The notes beneath the pieces were generated by a model. The model worked only from the letters and a program-made list of their open reading frames with translations, was not told the DNA's origin and did no database searches. A stretch of 64,000 nt of DNA, taken from NCBI RefSeq assembly GCF_003952665.1, contig NZ_CP017946.1, forward strand, positions 5,847,001 through 5,911,000. The letters run 5' to 3'. Below are positions 34,357 to 43,354 of this stretch, piece after piece. Position numbers and translations under genes: made by a program. The DNA is from Bosea sp. Tri-49. Lineage in GTDB: Bacteria > Pseudomonadota > Alphaproteobacteria > Rhizobiales > Beijerinckiaceae. Position 1 is the first letter of the stretch. Each line of letters opens with the position of its first letter.

Positions 34357-35316
34357 GTGATCATCACAAGACGCGCCGCCTTGGCTGCGCTCGCCGCCAG
34401 CGCGCTCACATCCCGGGCCGCCCTGGCCCAACGCAAGATCGTGAGGCTCGTCGTGCCCGCCGCTGCGGGCGGCGCCATCGACGTCATCGGGCGGCTCTAC
34501 GCCCAGCGGATCGCTCCCGCGCTCGACGAATCCTGGGTGATCGAGAACAAGGCCGGCGCCAGCAATACGCTCGGGGCAGCTGACGTGGCAAGATCCGCGC
34601 CCGACGGCACGACCTATCTGACCAACGCCGACATCCACATCATGGCGAAGCACGTCATGCGCAGCGTCTCCTACGATCCGCTGAGCGATTTCACGCCGAT
34701 CTCGCGCTTTGCGACCTCGCCGATGGTGCTGATCGGCTCGACCAAGACGCCCGCGACCATGCCGGCACTGATCGCCGATATGAAGGCCAAGCCCACCGAG
34801 TACACTTTCGCCAATTCGGCGCTGGGCAGCATGGGCCATCTCGCCACCGAGAGCTTCAAGCGCCGCACCGGCACGAGCGCGGAACTGGTCAATTATCGTG
34901 GCACCGCTCCGGCGATCACCGACGTGGTCGCCGCCCAGGTCCCGCTGATGGTCGCCCCGCTCGGCTCGGCCCTGTCGTTCATCGCCGACGGCAAGGTCCG
35001 CGCCTTCGCGATCATGGGCGCGCAGCGCAGCAAGCTCTTGCCGAACGTGCCGACCGCCGGCGAACTCGGGCTGGCGGATATCGACTTCACGCTCTGGTAT
35101 GGGCTGTGGGGACCGAAAGGCCTGCCGGCGGAGACGGTGCAGCGCGTCAACGCGACGGTGCAGGCGGCCTCGAAGGATCGCGAAATGGTCGAGAAGCTGA
35201 CCGCGCTTGGCGCCGAAGCCGTGACCGAGGACGCCGCGAGCTTCGCGAAGTTCATCGAGGCTGAGACCCTGCGCGCCAATCGCGTGGTCGAGGAAGCCGG
35301 CATCAAGCCGGGCTAG
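34357..35316 (+). CDS. Solitary TctC/Bug-family substrate-binding protein
   Basis: The protein has 319 residues from the GTG at 34357, with GGAGG at 34344-34348; a frame from 34186 lacks a signal peptide at its start and is rejected. The signal ITRRAALAALAASAL ends near ALAQ at residue 24. Bug motifs follow: RLVVPAAAGGAIDVIGR, VIENKAGASNTLG and YTFANSALGSMGH. No tctAB lies nearby, so it must borrow a permease or act as a sensor. Its place beside marR and mobA suggests an aromatic acid ligand. Confidence 0.87.
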   Translation: MIITRRAALAALAASALTSRAALAQRKIVRLVVPAAAGGAIDVIGRLYAQRIAPALDESWVIENKAGASNTLGAADVARSAPDGTTYLTNADIHIMAKHVMRSVSYDPLSDFTPISRFATSPMVLIGSTKTPATMPALIADMKAKPTEYTFANSALGSMGHLATESFKRRTGTSAELVNYRGTAPAITDVVAAQVPLMVAPLGSALSFIADGKVRAFAIMGAQRSKLLPNVPTAGELGLADIDFTLWYGLWGPKGLPAETVQRVNATVQAASKDREMVEKLTALGAEAVTEDAASFAKFIEAETLRANRVVEEAGIKPG

Positions 35317-35324
35317 AGTCCATT

Positions 35325-35353
35325 CCGGTCAGCTTGCGGTGCAAGCCGACCGG
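35325..35353. terminator. Bidirectional terminator-like hairpin
   Basis: Arms of 13 bases at 35325-35337 and 35341-35353 (CCGGTCAGCTTGC / GCAAGCCGACCGG) pair with one mismatch around a 3-base loop. It lies between the convergent ends of tctC and hpaI. No T tract follows. Confidence 0.6.
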
Positions 35354-35364
35354 CCAGCTCGCAT

Positions 35365-36129
35365 CTAGCGGGCGAACGCCTTCGCCAGCGCGTCGGCATT
35401 TTTCGTCAGCAGGCCGAGATCCGAGCCGACGGCGACGAAGCGATAGCCCCATTCGATATAGCGGCGGGCGTCGGCCTCGGACGGGGTCAGGATGCCCGCC
35501 GGCTTGCCGACGGCGGTCAACCGATCGACCGCCCCCTTGATCGCTTCCTGTACCTCGGGATGGCCGGGGTTGCCGATATGGCCGAGCGAGGCGGAGAGAT
35601 CGGCGGGACCGATGAAGACGCCGTCGACGCCGTCGACGGAGGCGATCGCCTCCAGTTGGCTCAGGGCCTCGCCGGTCTCGACCTGCACCAGCACGCAGAT
35701 CTCGGCATCGGCGCGCTTGAGATAATCAGGCACACGGCCATAGCGGCTGCCGCGGCCGCTCACGGTGATGCCGCGGATGCCGGCCGGCGGATAGCGACAG
35801 GCAGCGACAGCCTTCGCCGCCTCCTCAGCGTTCTGGACGAAGGGCACGAGCACCGCCTGCGTGCCGATGTCGAGCAGGCGCTTCAGCAGCACCGGATCGT
35901 TCCAGGCCGGGCGCACGATCGGGGTTGCGGTGCCGGCCTGCAGGGCCTGGAGCTGGGCGAGCACGGCCGGCGGCTCGTTCGGCGAATGCTCGGTATCGAC
36001 CAGAATCCAGTCGAAGCCGCTATGGCCGATGATCTCGGCGACGATCGGGCTGCAGAGGCTGCTCCACAATCCAATCTGGAGCTCGCCGCGGGCGAGGGCG
36101 GCCTTGAAGGCGTTGCGGGGCAGGTCCAC
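35365..36129 (-). CDS. hpaI: HpcH/HpaI-family aldolase (4-hydroxy-2-oxoheptane-1,7-dioate aldolase type)
   Basis: The 254-residue class II pyruvate aldolase starts at a GTG (36129) with GAGAGGA upstream. Motifs are GLWSSLCSPIVAEIIGHSG, WILVDTEHSPN (catalytic His), PIVRPAWND, the metal Glu in VLVQVETGEAL, and FIGPADLSASLGH. It cleaves 4-hydroxy-2-oxo acids to pyruvate and an aldehyde; HpaI gives succinate semialdehyde. It follows hpaH after 11 bp. The alternative 4-hydroxy-2-oxovalerate cannot be excluded. Confidence 0.85.
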   Translation of the reverse strand: MDLPRNAFKAALARGELQIGLWSSLCSPIVAEIIGHSGFDWILVDTEHSPNEPPAVLAQLQALQAGTATPIVRPAWNDPVLLKRLLDIGTQAVLVPFVQNAEEAAKAVAACRYPPAGIRGITVSGRGSRYGRVPDYLKRADAEICVLVQVETGEALSQLEAIASVDGVDGVFIGPADLSASLGHIGNPGHPEVQEAIKGAVDRLTAVGKPAGILTPSEADARRYIEWGYRFVAVGSDLGLLTKNADALAKAFAR

Positions 36130-36140
36130 GGCGTTTCCTC

Positions 36141-36923
36141 TCAGACGAACTGCACGGAGACGCTACCGAGCGGCCCGAAATCGGCGTGCAGCGTATCGCC
36201 CTTAGCCGCCCAGACCGGCCGTGTGAAGGAGCCCGAGAGCATCAAATCGCCCGGCTTCAGCGTGATGTCGAACGGCGCGAGCTTGTTGGCGAGCCAGGCG
36301 ATCGCCATGGCGGGGTGGCCGAGTACGCCGGCTGCGAGGCCGGTCTCCTCGATCTCCGAATTGCGATAGAAGATCGCGCCGACCCAGCGCAGGTCGACAT
36401 CCTCCGGCCGGACCGGCCTGCCGCCGAGAACGATGCCGGCGGCCGCGCCGTTGTCGGCCACCGTGTCGAATATCTTGCGCGGCTCGGTCACGCGCGCATC
36501 GATGATCTCGATCGAGGGCACGATGTATTCCGTCGCCCTGAGCACGTCGATCAACCCGACGCCCGGGCCCTTCAGCGGCTCCTTCAGGATGAAGGTCAGC
36601 TCCGGCTCGACGCGCGGCACGCAGAAATTCTCGAATGGCACCTTGGCGCCGTCGTTCAGAATGAGGTCGTCGAAGAGATAGCCGTAATCGGGCTCGTCGA
36701 TCTTCGAGGAGGCCTGCATCGCCTTGGAGGTCAGGCCGATCTTGTGGCCGATGATGCGGGCGCCGGCCTTGACGCGCTCCTGCGCCACCGCCGAGGAGAT
36801 CGCGTAGGAGTCCTCGATCTTGATCTCCGGGAACATCTGGGACGGGCGCTCGCCCTGCTTCTTGGTGCGGTGGCTCTCCAGCAAAGAGCGCACCACCTGC
36901 GCGCGCTGGGCTTCGGTCAGCAT
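36141..36923 (-). CDS. hpaH: 2-oxo-hept-4-ene-1,7-dioate hydratase
   Basis: The 260-residue protein strongly resembles E. coli HpaH in recalled blocks: GHKIGLTSKAMQASS near residue 59, EPDYGYLFDD, a Glu-rich VEPELTFIL metal site, and NGAAAGIVLGGRP. It adds water to 2-oxohept-4-ene-1,7-dioate to give the HpaI substrate. It belongs to the same fold as 4-oxalocrotonate decarboxylase, so decarboxylation is the main alternative. It lies between the semialdehyde dehydrogenase and hpaI in a GntR-led operon. Confidence 0.85.
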   Translation of the reverse strand: MLTEAQRAQVVRSLLESHRTKKQGERPSQMFPEIKIEDSYAISSAVAQERVKAGARIIGHKIGLTSKAMQASSKIDEPDYGYLFDDLILNDGAKVPFENFCVPRVEPELTFILKEPLKGPGVGLIDVLRATEYIVPSIEIIDARVTEPRKIFDTVADNGAAAGIVLGGRPVRPEDVDLRWVGAIFYRNSEIEETGLAAGVLGHPAMAIAWLANKLAPFDITLKPGDLMLSGSFTRPVWAAKGDTLHADFGPLGSVSVQFV

Positions 36924-37003
36924 GGCATTTTGTCCTGTGTCGCGATGGCAGAGGGCGGTCGCTGCCTGCTACCGCCGGATTTGAAGTTGAAAGCGGGAAG
37001 CCG

Positions 37004-38509
37004 TCAGAGTTTGATGCAGACGTTGCGCAGCTCGGTGTAGAACTCCATCGAGTGCACGCCGCCCTCGCGGCCGATGCCGGACTGCTTCGAGCCGCCGAAG
37101 GGCGTGCGCAGGTCACGCAGGAACCAGGAGTTCACCCAGGTGATGCCGACCTCGACCTGCGCGGCGACGCGATGGGCCCGCGTCAGGTTCTCGGTCCAGA
37201 TCGACGTCGCGAGCCCATAGGGGCTGTCGTTCGCCAGCGCGACGACCGCGTCCTCCTCGTCGAAGGGCACGATGTTGCAGCAGGGGCCAAAGATCTCCTC
37301 CCGCATCACCGCCGAGTCCTCGGAGAGGCCGGTCCAGATCGTCGGCTCGACGAAGGAGCCGGCGGCATAGGGGGCGGGGAGATCGGGAATGCCGCCGCCG
37401 GTGACGATCTCGGCGCCCTCGGCCTTCGCCTTGGCGTAGTAGGACAGCACCTTGTCGCGATGGACCTGGCTGATCAGCGGGCCGAGCGTGGTCGAGGCCT
37501 CGAACGGGTTGCCGGGCTTCAGCTTCTCAGCCGCCTGCTTCAGTCGCTGCGTGAACTCGTCGAAGATCGGCCGCTCGACATAGACGCGCTCGGTGCCCAG
37601 GCAGACCTGGCCGCAATTGGCGAAGACGGCGCGGGTCACACCCTCGATCGCCTTGTCCATGTCGCAATCGGCGAAGACCAGCGAGGCGTTCTTGCCGCCA
37701 AGCTCGAGCGAGACGGGCCGTACGCCCCTGGACGCCGCCCGCATGATCGCCTCGCCCGTCCGGGTCTCGCCGGTGAAGGTGATGCCGTCGACGTCAGGAT
37801 GGCTGGTCAGGTATTCGCCGGCGCTGTCCTCGCCGAAGCCGTGGACGACATTGTAGACGCCGGGCGGCACGCCGGCCTCGTTCATGATCTCGCCGAGCAT
37901 GGTCGCCGTGGTCGGAGTCTCCTCGGAGGGCTTGACCACGACGGTGTTGCCGCAAGCGAGCGCCGGCGCGACCTTCCAGGTCATCAGCAGCAGCGGGAGG
38001 TTCCACGGGCAGACCACGGCGATGACGCCGCGCGGTCCGCGGATCGCATAGTTCAGCGCGCCGGCGCCGTCCGGCGTCGCCATGCGGAAGGTCTCGGTCG
38101 AGAGCGTCAGCACCTGGTCGGCGAAGACGTTGAAGTTCGCGGCGCCGCGCGGAATGTCGATATGCGAGGCGAGGCTCTTCGGCTTGCCGGTGTCGAGCAC
38201 CTCGGCGGCAAGGAAATCGTCGAAGCGGGCCATAATGCCGTCGGCGACCTTGCGCAGGATGGCCGAGCGCTGCTGCTCGCTCATCCTGCCCCACGGACCC
38301 TTGAGGGCGCGCTTCGCCGCCTTGACCGCGTCGTCGACCGCGGCCGAGTCGGCCTCCGGCACGAGGTTGATCAGTTCGCCGGTCGCCGGATTGCGGTTCT
38401 CGAAGCTGCTGCGGCCGGCCGGTACGAAACGCCCGTCGATGAAATGCGACAGGCGGGCGGTCTCGGCGCTGACAGCAGCGCCCTGATAGCGCGGAACGGC
38501 GCTGTTCAT
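37004..38509 (-). CDS. 2-hydroxymuconic semialdehyde dehydrogenase (XylG/DmpC type)
   Basis: The 501-residue aldehyde dehydrogenase has the catalytic Glu in SLELGGKN near residue 267 and the catalytic Cys in FANCGQVCLGTERVY near residue 301. Long blocks match XylG/DmpC as I recall them: DTGKPKSLASHIDIPRGAAN, PDGAGALNYA, and a C-terminus HSMEFYTELRN. It oxidises 2-hydroxymuconic semialdehyde with NAD+. A carboxymethyl analogue is possible because hpaH and hpaI follow it, but a separate hpaE lies at 53155. Shine-Dalgarno GGGAG precedes the ATG at 38509. Confidence 0.87.
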   Translation of the reverse strand: MNSAVPRYQGAAVSAETARLSHFIDGRFVPAGRSSFENRNPATGELINLVPEADSAAVDDAVKAAKRALKGPWGRMSEQQRSAILRKVADGIMARFDDFLAAEVLDTGKPKSLASHIDIPRGAANFNVFADQVLTLSTETFRMATPDGAGALNYAIRGPRGVIAVVCPWNLPLLLMTWKVAPALACGNTVVVKPSEETPTTATMLGEIMNEAGVPPGVYNVVHGFGEDSAGEYLTSHPDVDGITFTGETRTGEAIMRAASRGVRPVSLELGGKNASLVFADCDMDKAIEGVTRAVFANCGQVCLGTERVYVERPIFDEFTQRLKQAAEKLKPGNPFEASTTLGPLISQVHRDKVLSYYAKAKAEGAEIVTGGGIPDLPAPYAAGSFVEPTIWTGLSEDSAVMREEIFGPCCNIVPFDEEDAVVALANDSPYGLATSIWTENLTRAHRVAAQVEVGITWVNSWFLRDLRTPFGGSKQSGIGREGGVHSMEFYTELRNVCIKL

Positions 38510-38536
38510 CGTTTCACTCCCGGTCTGTTGTTGTCG

Positions 38537-39277
38537 TCATGGGCGCATCATCGCGCCGCCATTCACATCGAGGATGGCCCCGGAGACGAAGCTCGCGGCG
38601 GGTGAGCAGAGGAAGGCGATCGGCCAGGCGATCTCTTCCGGACGGGCGGCGCGGCTGAGCGGATGCTTAGCCAGCGCGGCCGAAAGGTCGTGGACGCCGA
38701 CCATGGCCGTGTCGGTGATCCCCGGCGCGACGCCGTTGACCAGCACGCCCTGCCCGCCAAAGCGGGCGGCGAGCCAGCGCACCAGCGTGTGGAGGCCGCC
38801 CTTGGAGGCGGCGTAATGCGGGCCCACACCTGGGAAGGAACCGCCGGTCGCGGCGACGATCGAGCCGACAAGGACGACCCGCCCGCCGCCGCGCGCCGCC
38901 ATGGCGGGCACGAGCTCGCGCGCCAGGCGCATCGGCGCCATCAGATTGAGCGACAAGGTCGTCTCCGCGACCTCTTCCCAGCCATCCGCATCCCAATCGA
39001 CCGGGCGGTAGATGCCGGCGCCGAGGACGGCCGCATTGATGGGCCCGGCCTGTTCGGCCAGGCGCCGCGGCGCCTCGTCGTCGAGCAGGTCGATGACAAT
39101 CTCGCGGGCCGCGCCCGCCTTCTCGCCGAGCCCCGCGATCGTCGCCGCGCAGGAGATGCGGTCGGTCAGGACGAGCTTTGCGCCGAGGCCCGCCAGAACC
39201 TGCGCCGTCACCGCGCCGATGCCACCGGCCGCGCCCGTGACCAGAATGGTCCGGCCGCTCAGATCGAAGCCGCTCAC
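38537..39277 (-). CDS. SDR-family oxidoreductase
   Basis: The 246-residue product starts at a GTG (39277) that overlaps the gntR stop as GTGA. It has TGAAGGIG near residue 15, a catalytic VGS Ser, and YAASKGG. The usual NNAG is replaced by LGAG, which occurs in some SDRs. It precedes the semialdehyde dehydrogenase by 27 bp in the same operon. It may oxidise an alcohol or dihydrodiol precursor; there is no direct evidence for the substrate. Confidence 0.82.
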   Translation of the reverse strand: MSGFDLSGRTILVTGAAGGIGAVTAQVLAGLGAKLVLTDRISCAATIAGLGEKAGAAREIVIDLLDDEAPRRLAEQAGPINAAVLGAGIYRPVDWDADGWEEVAETTLSLNLMAPMRLARELVPAMAARGGGRVVLVGSIVAATGGSFPGVGPHYAASKGGLHTLVRWLAARFGGQGVLVNGVAPGITDTAMVGVHDLSAALAKHPLSRAARPEEIAWPIAFLCSPAASFVSGAILDVNGGAMMRP

Positions 39278-39987
39278 GCTTTGTCTCCGGGAGCATCGTC
39301 GTCCCGCGCAAGCGCGGCCATCGCCTTGCGCACCTCTTCGGCGGTGCGCGACAGGTGCAGCTCGGTCATCCGGCAGGCCCGCAGCGCGTTGCGCTGCATG
39401 GTCGCGTCGTAGATGGCGCGGTGCTCGTCATGGACGTTGCGCCAGCCGCGCGAGACGTTGAGCGAGACGCGGCGATAGCGCTCGGACTGCTGGTAGAGCA
39501 GATCGCGCAGCTTGATCAGCATCGGCGAGCCGGCAGCGGAGACGAGCGCGGCATGGAAGGCGCGATTGCGCGCCTCCCAGATCTCGATCTGCCCCGGCGG
39601 CAGCGCCTCGCTGGTATGCGGCAGATGCGCTTCGACCGCCGCCAGCGCCTCGAACGCTGCGGTGACCTCGCGCTCCCACGCAGCATCGCCATTGCGGATC
39701 GCGGCGTTGAGCGCCTCGGTCTCGATCAGGGCGCGGACGCGCGAGACGTCGTCGAGCTCGTCGAGCGAGAGCGGCGCGACCCAGAAACCGCGCTGCCCCT
39801 CGGAGACGACGAGCAGGTCACCCATCAGCCGGGCGAGGGCCTCGCGCAACGGCGACATGCCGACCGCGTAGTCCTGCGCCAGACCTTCGAGCTTCAGCTT
39901 GCTGCCGGCGGCCAGGCGGCCATTGACGATATCGCCGCGCAATTGGCGGTAGGTCCGGTCGGCCAGGGTCTTGTCGGAATTGGACAT
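39274..39987 (-). CDS. GntR-family regulator with FCD effector domain
   Basis: The 237-residue product has the winged helix TYRQLRGDIVNGRLAAGSKL, then GMSPLREALARL, at the N-terminus. An FCD domain follows with the metal-site pattern NRAFHAALVSAAGS and DEHRAI. It is the first gene of the SDR-HMSD-hpaH-hpaI operon and is divergent from the livKHMGF-type operon. Repeated ATTTCGAAAT palindromes in the 254 bp spacer are likely binding sites, so it probably controls both directions. Confidence 0.87.
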   Translation of the reverse strand: MSNSDKTLADRTYRQLRGDIVNGRLAAGSKLKLEGLAQDYAVGMSPLREALARLMGDLLVVSEGQRGFWVAPLSLDELDDVSRVRALIETEALNAAIRNGDAAWEREVTAAFEALAAVEAHLPHTSEALPPGQIEIWEARNRAFHAALVSAAGSPMLIKLRDLLYQQSERYRRVSLNVSRGWRNVHDEHRAIYDATMQRNALRACRMTELHLSRTAEEVRKAMAALARDDDAPGDKA

Positions 39988-40033
39988 GCCGGGAGCGCGG
40001 AGTTCCTGTTGTCGATAGCCCTCTCTACCATTA

Positions 40034-40045
40034 AATTTCGAAATT
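40034..40045. promoter_or_regulatory. Palindrome, likely GntR operator (gntR-proximal)
   Basis: AATTTCGAAATT is a perfect 12-base palindrome, 47 bp upstream of the gntR start. The same core recurs at 40152-40161. Confidence 0.55.
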
Positions 40046-40151
40046 ACAATCCAGACGACACGGGAGCCGCTTAGAGAAATCCCTTTAAACCGTATAATTA
40101 AAGCAATTCTCTATAAGAAGGTCGCGCGAGGGGATTCGACTTGTCGAAAAA

Positions 40152-40161
40152 ATTTCGAAAT
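40152..40161. promoter_or_regulatory. Palindrome, likely GntR operator (importer-proximal)
   Basis: ATTTCGAAAT, a perfect 10-base palindrome, lies 81 bp upstream of the binding-protein start. A plus-strand TTGACA follows at 40166-40171, so the site abuts a possible -35 box. Confidence 0.55.
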
Positions 40162-40241
40162 AATATTGACAGGCCGAAGCCGTTCTGGTCGGATGCCGGC
40201 CAATCGAGTGGCGCCAAGACCGCCCCGTTGGAGGACGTCCC

Positions 40242-41447
40242 ATGACCGAGCGCTTTCCGCTGTCCCGCCGCAACTTCCTCGCAACTGCAGGCGCCACCGC
40301 CCTCTCCGGCGCGATCGGTGCACCGGCTCTGGCGCAGAGCGCCAACAGGCCGTTGAAGATCGGTTTGGTGACCTCGCTGTCGGGCCCGTTCACGGCGCTC
40401 GGCGAGAGCATGCGCGCCGGCATGCAGATGTTCCTGGCCGAGAATGGCGGGAAGCTGGCCGGCCGTGCTGTCGAGCTGATCGTCGAGGACGATCAGGCCA
40501 AGCCCGATGAAGGCGTGCGCAAGTTCCGCAAGCTGCTCGGGCAGGACAATGTCGACATCGTCTCGGGCGTGATCTCGTCGGCGGTGGCGCTTGCCGTCCG
40601 CGACGTCGTGACCGAGGCCAAGGCGCTGACCTTCATCTCGGCCGGCTCGGCCAATGATCTCGCCCGCAAGGCGGCGAGCCCCTTCGTCTTCCGCCCGACC
40701 AAGACCAACTGGATGCTCGGCCATACCGCCGGGCTCTGGGCGTATGAGAAGCTCGGCAAGACCGGCTGCATGACCATCGGCGCCGACTATGCCGCCGGGC
40801 GCGAATATATCGGCGATTTCGTCGCGACCTATCAGCAGCAGGGCGGCAAGGTCGGCAAGCAGCTCTGGGCGCCGCTCGGCACCACCGATTTCGGGCCGCT
40901 GCTGACCACGATCGCGGCCGAGAAGCCGGAGTTCATCTACTCCTTCTTCGCCGGCTCCGACGCAGTGCGTTTCCTGCGCCAGATGCGCGAGTACCGGCTG
41001 TCCGGCAAGGTCAAGCTGATCGGCGGCGGTGCGCTGTTCGACCAGGAAGACGTCGTCTCGGCGGTGAAGGAAGCGGCGCTCGGCGGGCTCAACACCTGCA
41101 ACCAGTCGCCGACGGCGCCGAGCTCGGCCACCTTCACCAAGGCCTATCAGGCGGCCCGCAACGTCATGCCCGGCGAGATGGGCACGGCCGGCTATGTCAC
41201 CGGCCAGGTGATCAAGGCTGCAGTCGAGCGCGTCGAGGGCGACCTTTCCAACAAGGAGAAGGTCAAGGAAGCGCTGCTCGCCAAGGAGGTCGAGACGGTG
41301 TTCGGCCCTATGCCGTTCGATCCGCGCAACAACCAGGCGATCCTCGACATCTACGTCAACGAGATCAAGGAAGGCACCGGGGGCATCCCGGTCAATCAGG
41401 TGATCCACACCTACAAGGCCGTGCGCGATCCGGGCCCGGTGGCCTGA
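40242..41447 (+). CDS. ABC transporter substrate-binding protein, branched-chain amino acid (LivK) type, Tat-exported
   Basis: The 401-residue product begins with SRRNFLATAGATAL, an excellent twin-arginine signal ending near PALAQ at residue 32. The mature protein has the periplasmic-binding fold type I pattern: KIGLVTSLSGPFTALGESMRAG, DIVSGVISSAVALAVRD, and AYQAARNVMPGEMGTAGYVTG. Relatives bind amino acids, amides or aromatic acids. It begins an eight-gene operon ending with three metabolic-enzyme homologues, so the ligand is probably an aromatic or ring-derived acid. Confidence 0.88.
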   Translation: MTERFPLSRRNFLATAGATALSGAIGAPALAQSANRPLKIGLVTSLSGPFTALGESMRAGMQMFLAENGGKLAGRAVELIVEDDQAKPDEGVRKFRKLLGQDNVDIVSGVISSAVALAVRDVVTEAKALTFISAGSANDLARKAASPFVFRPTKTNWMLGHTAGLWAYEKLGKTGCMTIGADYAAGREYIGDFVATYQQQGGKVGKQLWAPLGTTDFGPLLTTIAAEKPEFIYSFFAGSDAVRFLRQMREYRLSGKVKLIGGGALFDQEDVVSAVKEAALGGLNTCNQSPTAPSSATFTKAYQAARNVMPGEMGTAGYVTGQVIKAAVERVEGDLSNKEKVKEALLAKEVETVFGPMPFDPRNNQAILDIYVNEIKEGTGGIPVNQVIHTYKAVRDPGPVA

Positions 41448-41468
41448 GGTCTACGAAGGAGCTTTCCC

Positions 41469-42338
41469 GTGGGCTTCTACGCCGTCCAGAGCCTGAACGC
41501 GCTGTCGTTCTCAATGCTGTTGCTGCTGACCGGGCTCGGCCTGTCGGTGGTGCTCAACCTGATGAATTTCGTCAATCTGACCCACGGCTCCTTCTTCCTG
41601 CTCGGTGCCTATGTCGGCGTCTACTGGCTGGCCTCGGGCGCGCCCTGGTGGCTCGCCTTCCCGGTCGCCTTCGTGGCGGCCGGCCTTGCCGGTTTCCTGC
41701 TCGAGCGCTTCCCGTTTCGGCAGTTCTACGCGCGCACCCATCTGATGCAGGTGCTGCTGACTTATGGGCTCTCGGTTATCTTCGCCGACCTGATGCGCTG
41801 GGGTTTTGGCGCACAGATCCTGTCGGCGGAGATCCCGGAAGCGCTGCGCGGCGTCGTCTTCATCATGGACATGCCATTCCCGATCTATCGGCTCTTCATC
41901 ATCGGCTTCGGCGCTGCGCTCGCCTTCGCGCTCTGGTTCGTGATCGACCGCACCATCTGGGGCGCGGTGGTGCGGGCCTGCGTCACCGATCGCGGCTTCG
42001 TCGAGACGCTCGGCCTCGACACGCGCCGGATCTTCACGGCGGTGCTGGTGATCTCGGCCGGTCTCGGCGGTATCTCCGGCGCGCTCGGCGCCGGCATCCT
42101 CTCGGCCTATCCCGGCCTCGACGAGGAGGTGCTGATCCTGGCGCTGATCGTCGTCGTCGCCGGCGGGCTCGGCACCTTCCGCGGCACGGTGCTGAGCGCG
42201 CTCTTGCTCGGCTTCGCCATGACCTTCTCCAAGGTCTGGGTTCCGGAATTCTCCAATGTCGTCGCCCTAGCCATCATGGCGGCGCTACTGGTCGCGCTGC
42301 CTGAAGGCTTGGTCGCCAGGAAGGTGAGGCAGGTATGA
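41469..42338 (+). CDS. Branched-chain amino acid-type ABC permease, LivH family
   Basis: The 289-residue membrane protein has about eight helices and the LivH features: GLGLSVVLNLMNFVNLTHGSF near residue 18, and the coupling segment GLDTRRIFTAVLVISAGLGG near residue 178. It starts 21 bp after the binding-protein gene with AAGGAG upstream and overlaps livM by 4 bp. It forms half of the transmembrane channel. Confidence 0.88.
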   Translation: MGFYAVQSLNALSFSMLLLLTGLGLSVVLNLMNFVNLTHGSFFLLGAYVGVYWLASGAPWWLAFPVAFVAAGLAGFLLERFPFRQFYARTHLMQVLLTYGLSVIFADLMRWGFGAQILSAEIPEALRGVVFIMDMPFPIYRLFIIGFGAALAFALWFVIDRTIWGAVVRACVTDRGFVETLGLDTRRIFTAVLVISAGLGGISGALGAGILSAYPGLDEEVLILALIVVVAGGLGTFRGTVLSALLLGFAMTFSKVWVPEFSNVVALAIMAALLVALPEGLVARKVRQV

Positions 42339-43354
42339 GCTCGATCGCCGACGGGACCGGTCGCGTGGAGGCGCGCCCTGCCAGCCAGCGGCGCAGCCTG
42401 CTGGTGACTGCGAAGCTTGCGCTGCTCGCGCTTGCCGCCGCCACTCCCCTGCTGTTCGCCGGTGACTATCAGCTGCGCTTCCTCGCCGAGATCCTGATCA
42501 TCGGCACGGCCGTACTCAGCCTCGATCTGCTGGTCGGCTTCGGCGGGCTGGTCTCGCTCGGCCATGCCGTCTTCTTCGGCGGCGCGGCCTATGCCGCTGC
42601 GATCGCCGCGCAGACGCTGGGCGCCGACATCGTCGTGATGCTCGCGGTCGGCATCGCCACCGGCATGGCGGCGGCGCTGCTGATGGGGGTCGTGGTGATG
42701 CGCACCATCGCGCTGTTCTTCCTGATCCTCAGCCTGATCGTCGGACAGATCGTCTGGGAGGTGGTGTTCCACTGGCGCGAGGTTACTGGCGGCGCCGACG
42801 GCCTGCGCGGTTTTCCGGTGCTGACGCTGCACACCGGCTTTGCGACGATCCCGCTCAACAACGGCGTCGCGCTCTATCTCGCCTCGGTCGTGCTGGCACT
42901 CGCCGCTTATCTTGCCGCCCGCTCCTTCTTCACGGCGCCGATCGGCCGCGCTCTGCTCGGCACGCGCGAGCGGCAGCTCCGGATGAGTGCGCTCGGCTAT
43001 TCGATCCCGCGCATCCGCCTGATGGCGCTCGTCGCCTCCGGCGGCATCGCCGGCGCCGCCGGCGCGCTCTATCCCTTCGTCAACCAGTATGTCGGCCCCA
43101 ACGCCGTGCATTGGACGATGTCGGCGATGATGATCATCATGCTGGTGATCGGCGGCGTCGGCTCGCTCTATGGCGCCTTCATCGGTTCGGCGATCTATCT
43201 GGGCATCCAGACCTATGTCTCGTCCTACACAGATCGCTGGCAGCTGGTCGTCGGGCTCGTCTTCGTGCTGACCGTTATGATCATGCCGAAGGGTGTCGTC
43301 GCCGGGCTGAAAGCCGCCTTCGGACGGCGGAAGGATGCGGAGGGCCGCTCATGA
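42335..43354 (+). CDS. Branched-chain amino acid-type ABC permease, LivM family
   Basis: The 339-residue membrane protein has the LivM motif SLDLLVGFGGLVSLGHAVFFGG near residue 58 and the coupling loop SALGYSIPRIRLMALVASGG near residue 221. It has roughly nine or ten helices. It overlaps the genes on both sides by 4 bp (ATGA), so translation is coupled through the operon. It pairs with the LivH-type permease. Confidence 0.88.
   Translation: MSSIADGTGRVEARPASQRRSLLVTAKLALLALAAATPLLFAGDYQLRFLAEILIIGTAVLSLDLLVGFGGLVSLGHAVFFGGAAYAAAIAAQTLGADIVVMLAVGIATGMAAALLMGVVVMRTIALFFLILSLIVGQIVWEVVFHWREVTGGADGLRGFPVLTLHTGFATIPLNNGVALYLASVVLALAAYLAARSFFTAPIGRALLGTRERQLRMSALGYSIPRIRLMALVASGGIAGAAGALYPFVNQYVGPNAVHWTMSAMMIIMLVIGGVGSLYGAFIGSAIYLGIQTYVSSYTDRWQLVVGLVFVLTVMIMPKGVVAGLKAAFGRRKDAEGRS

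Noticed and set aside
42107..43111. 334-codon minus-strand frame opposite the LivM gene
   Set aside because: Composition is typical antisense shadow (Asp/Arg/Gln-rich); LivM has clear membrane motifs.
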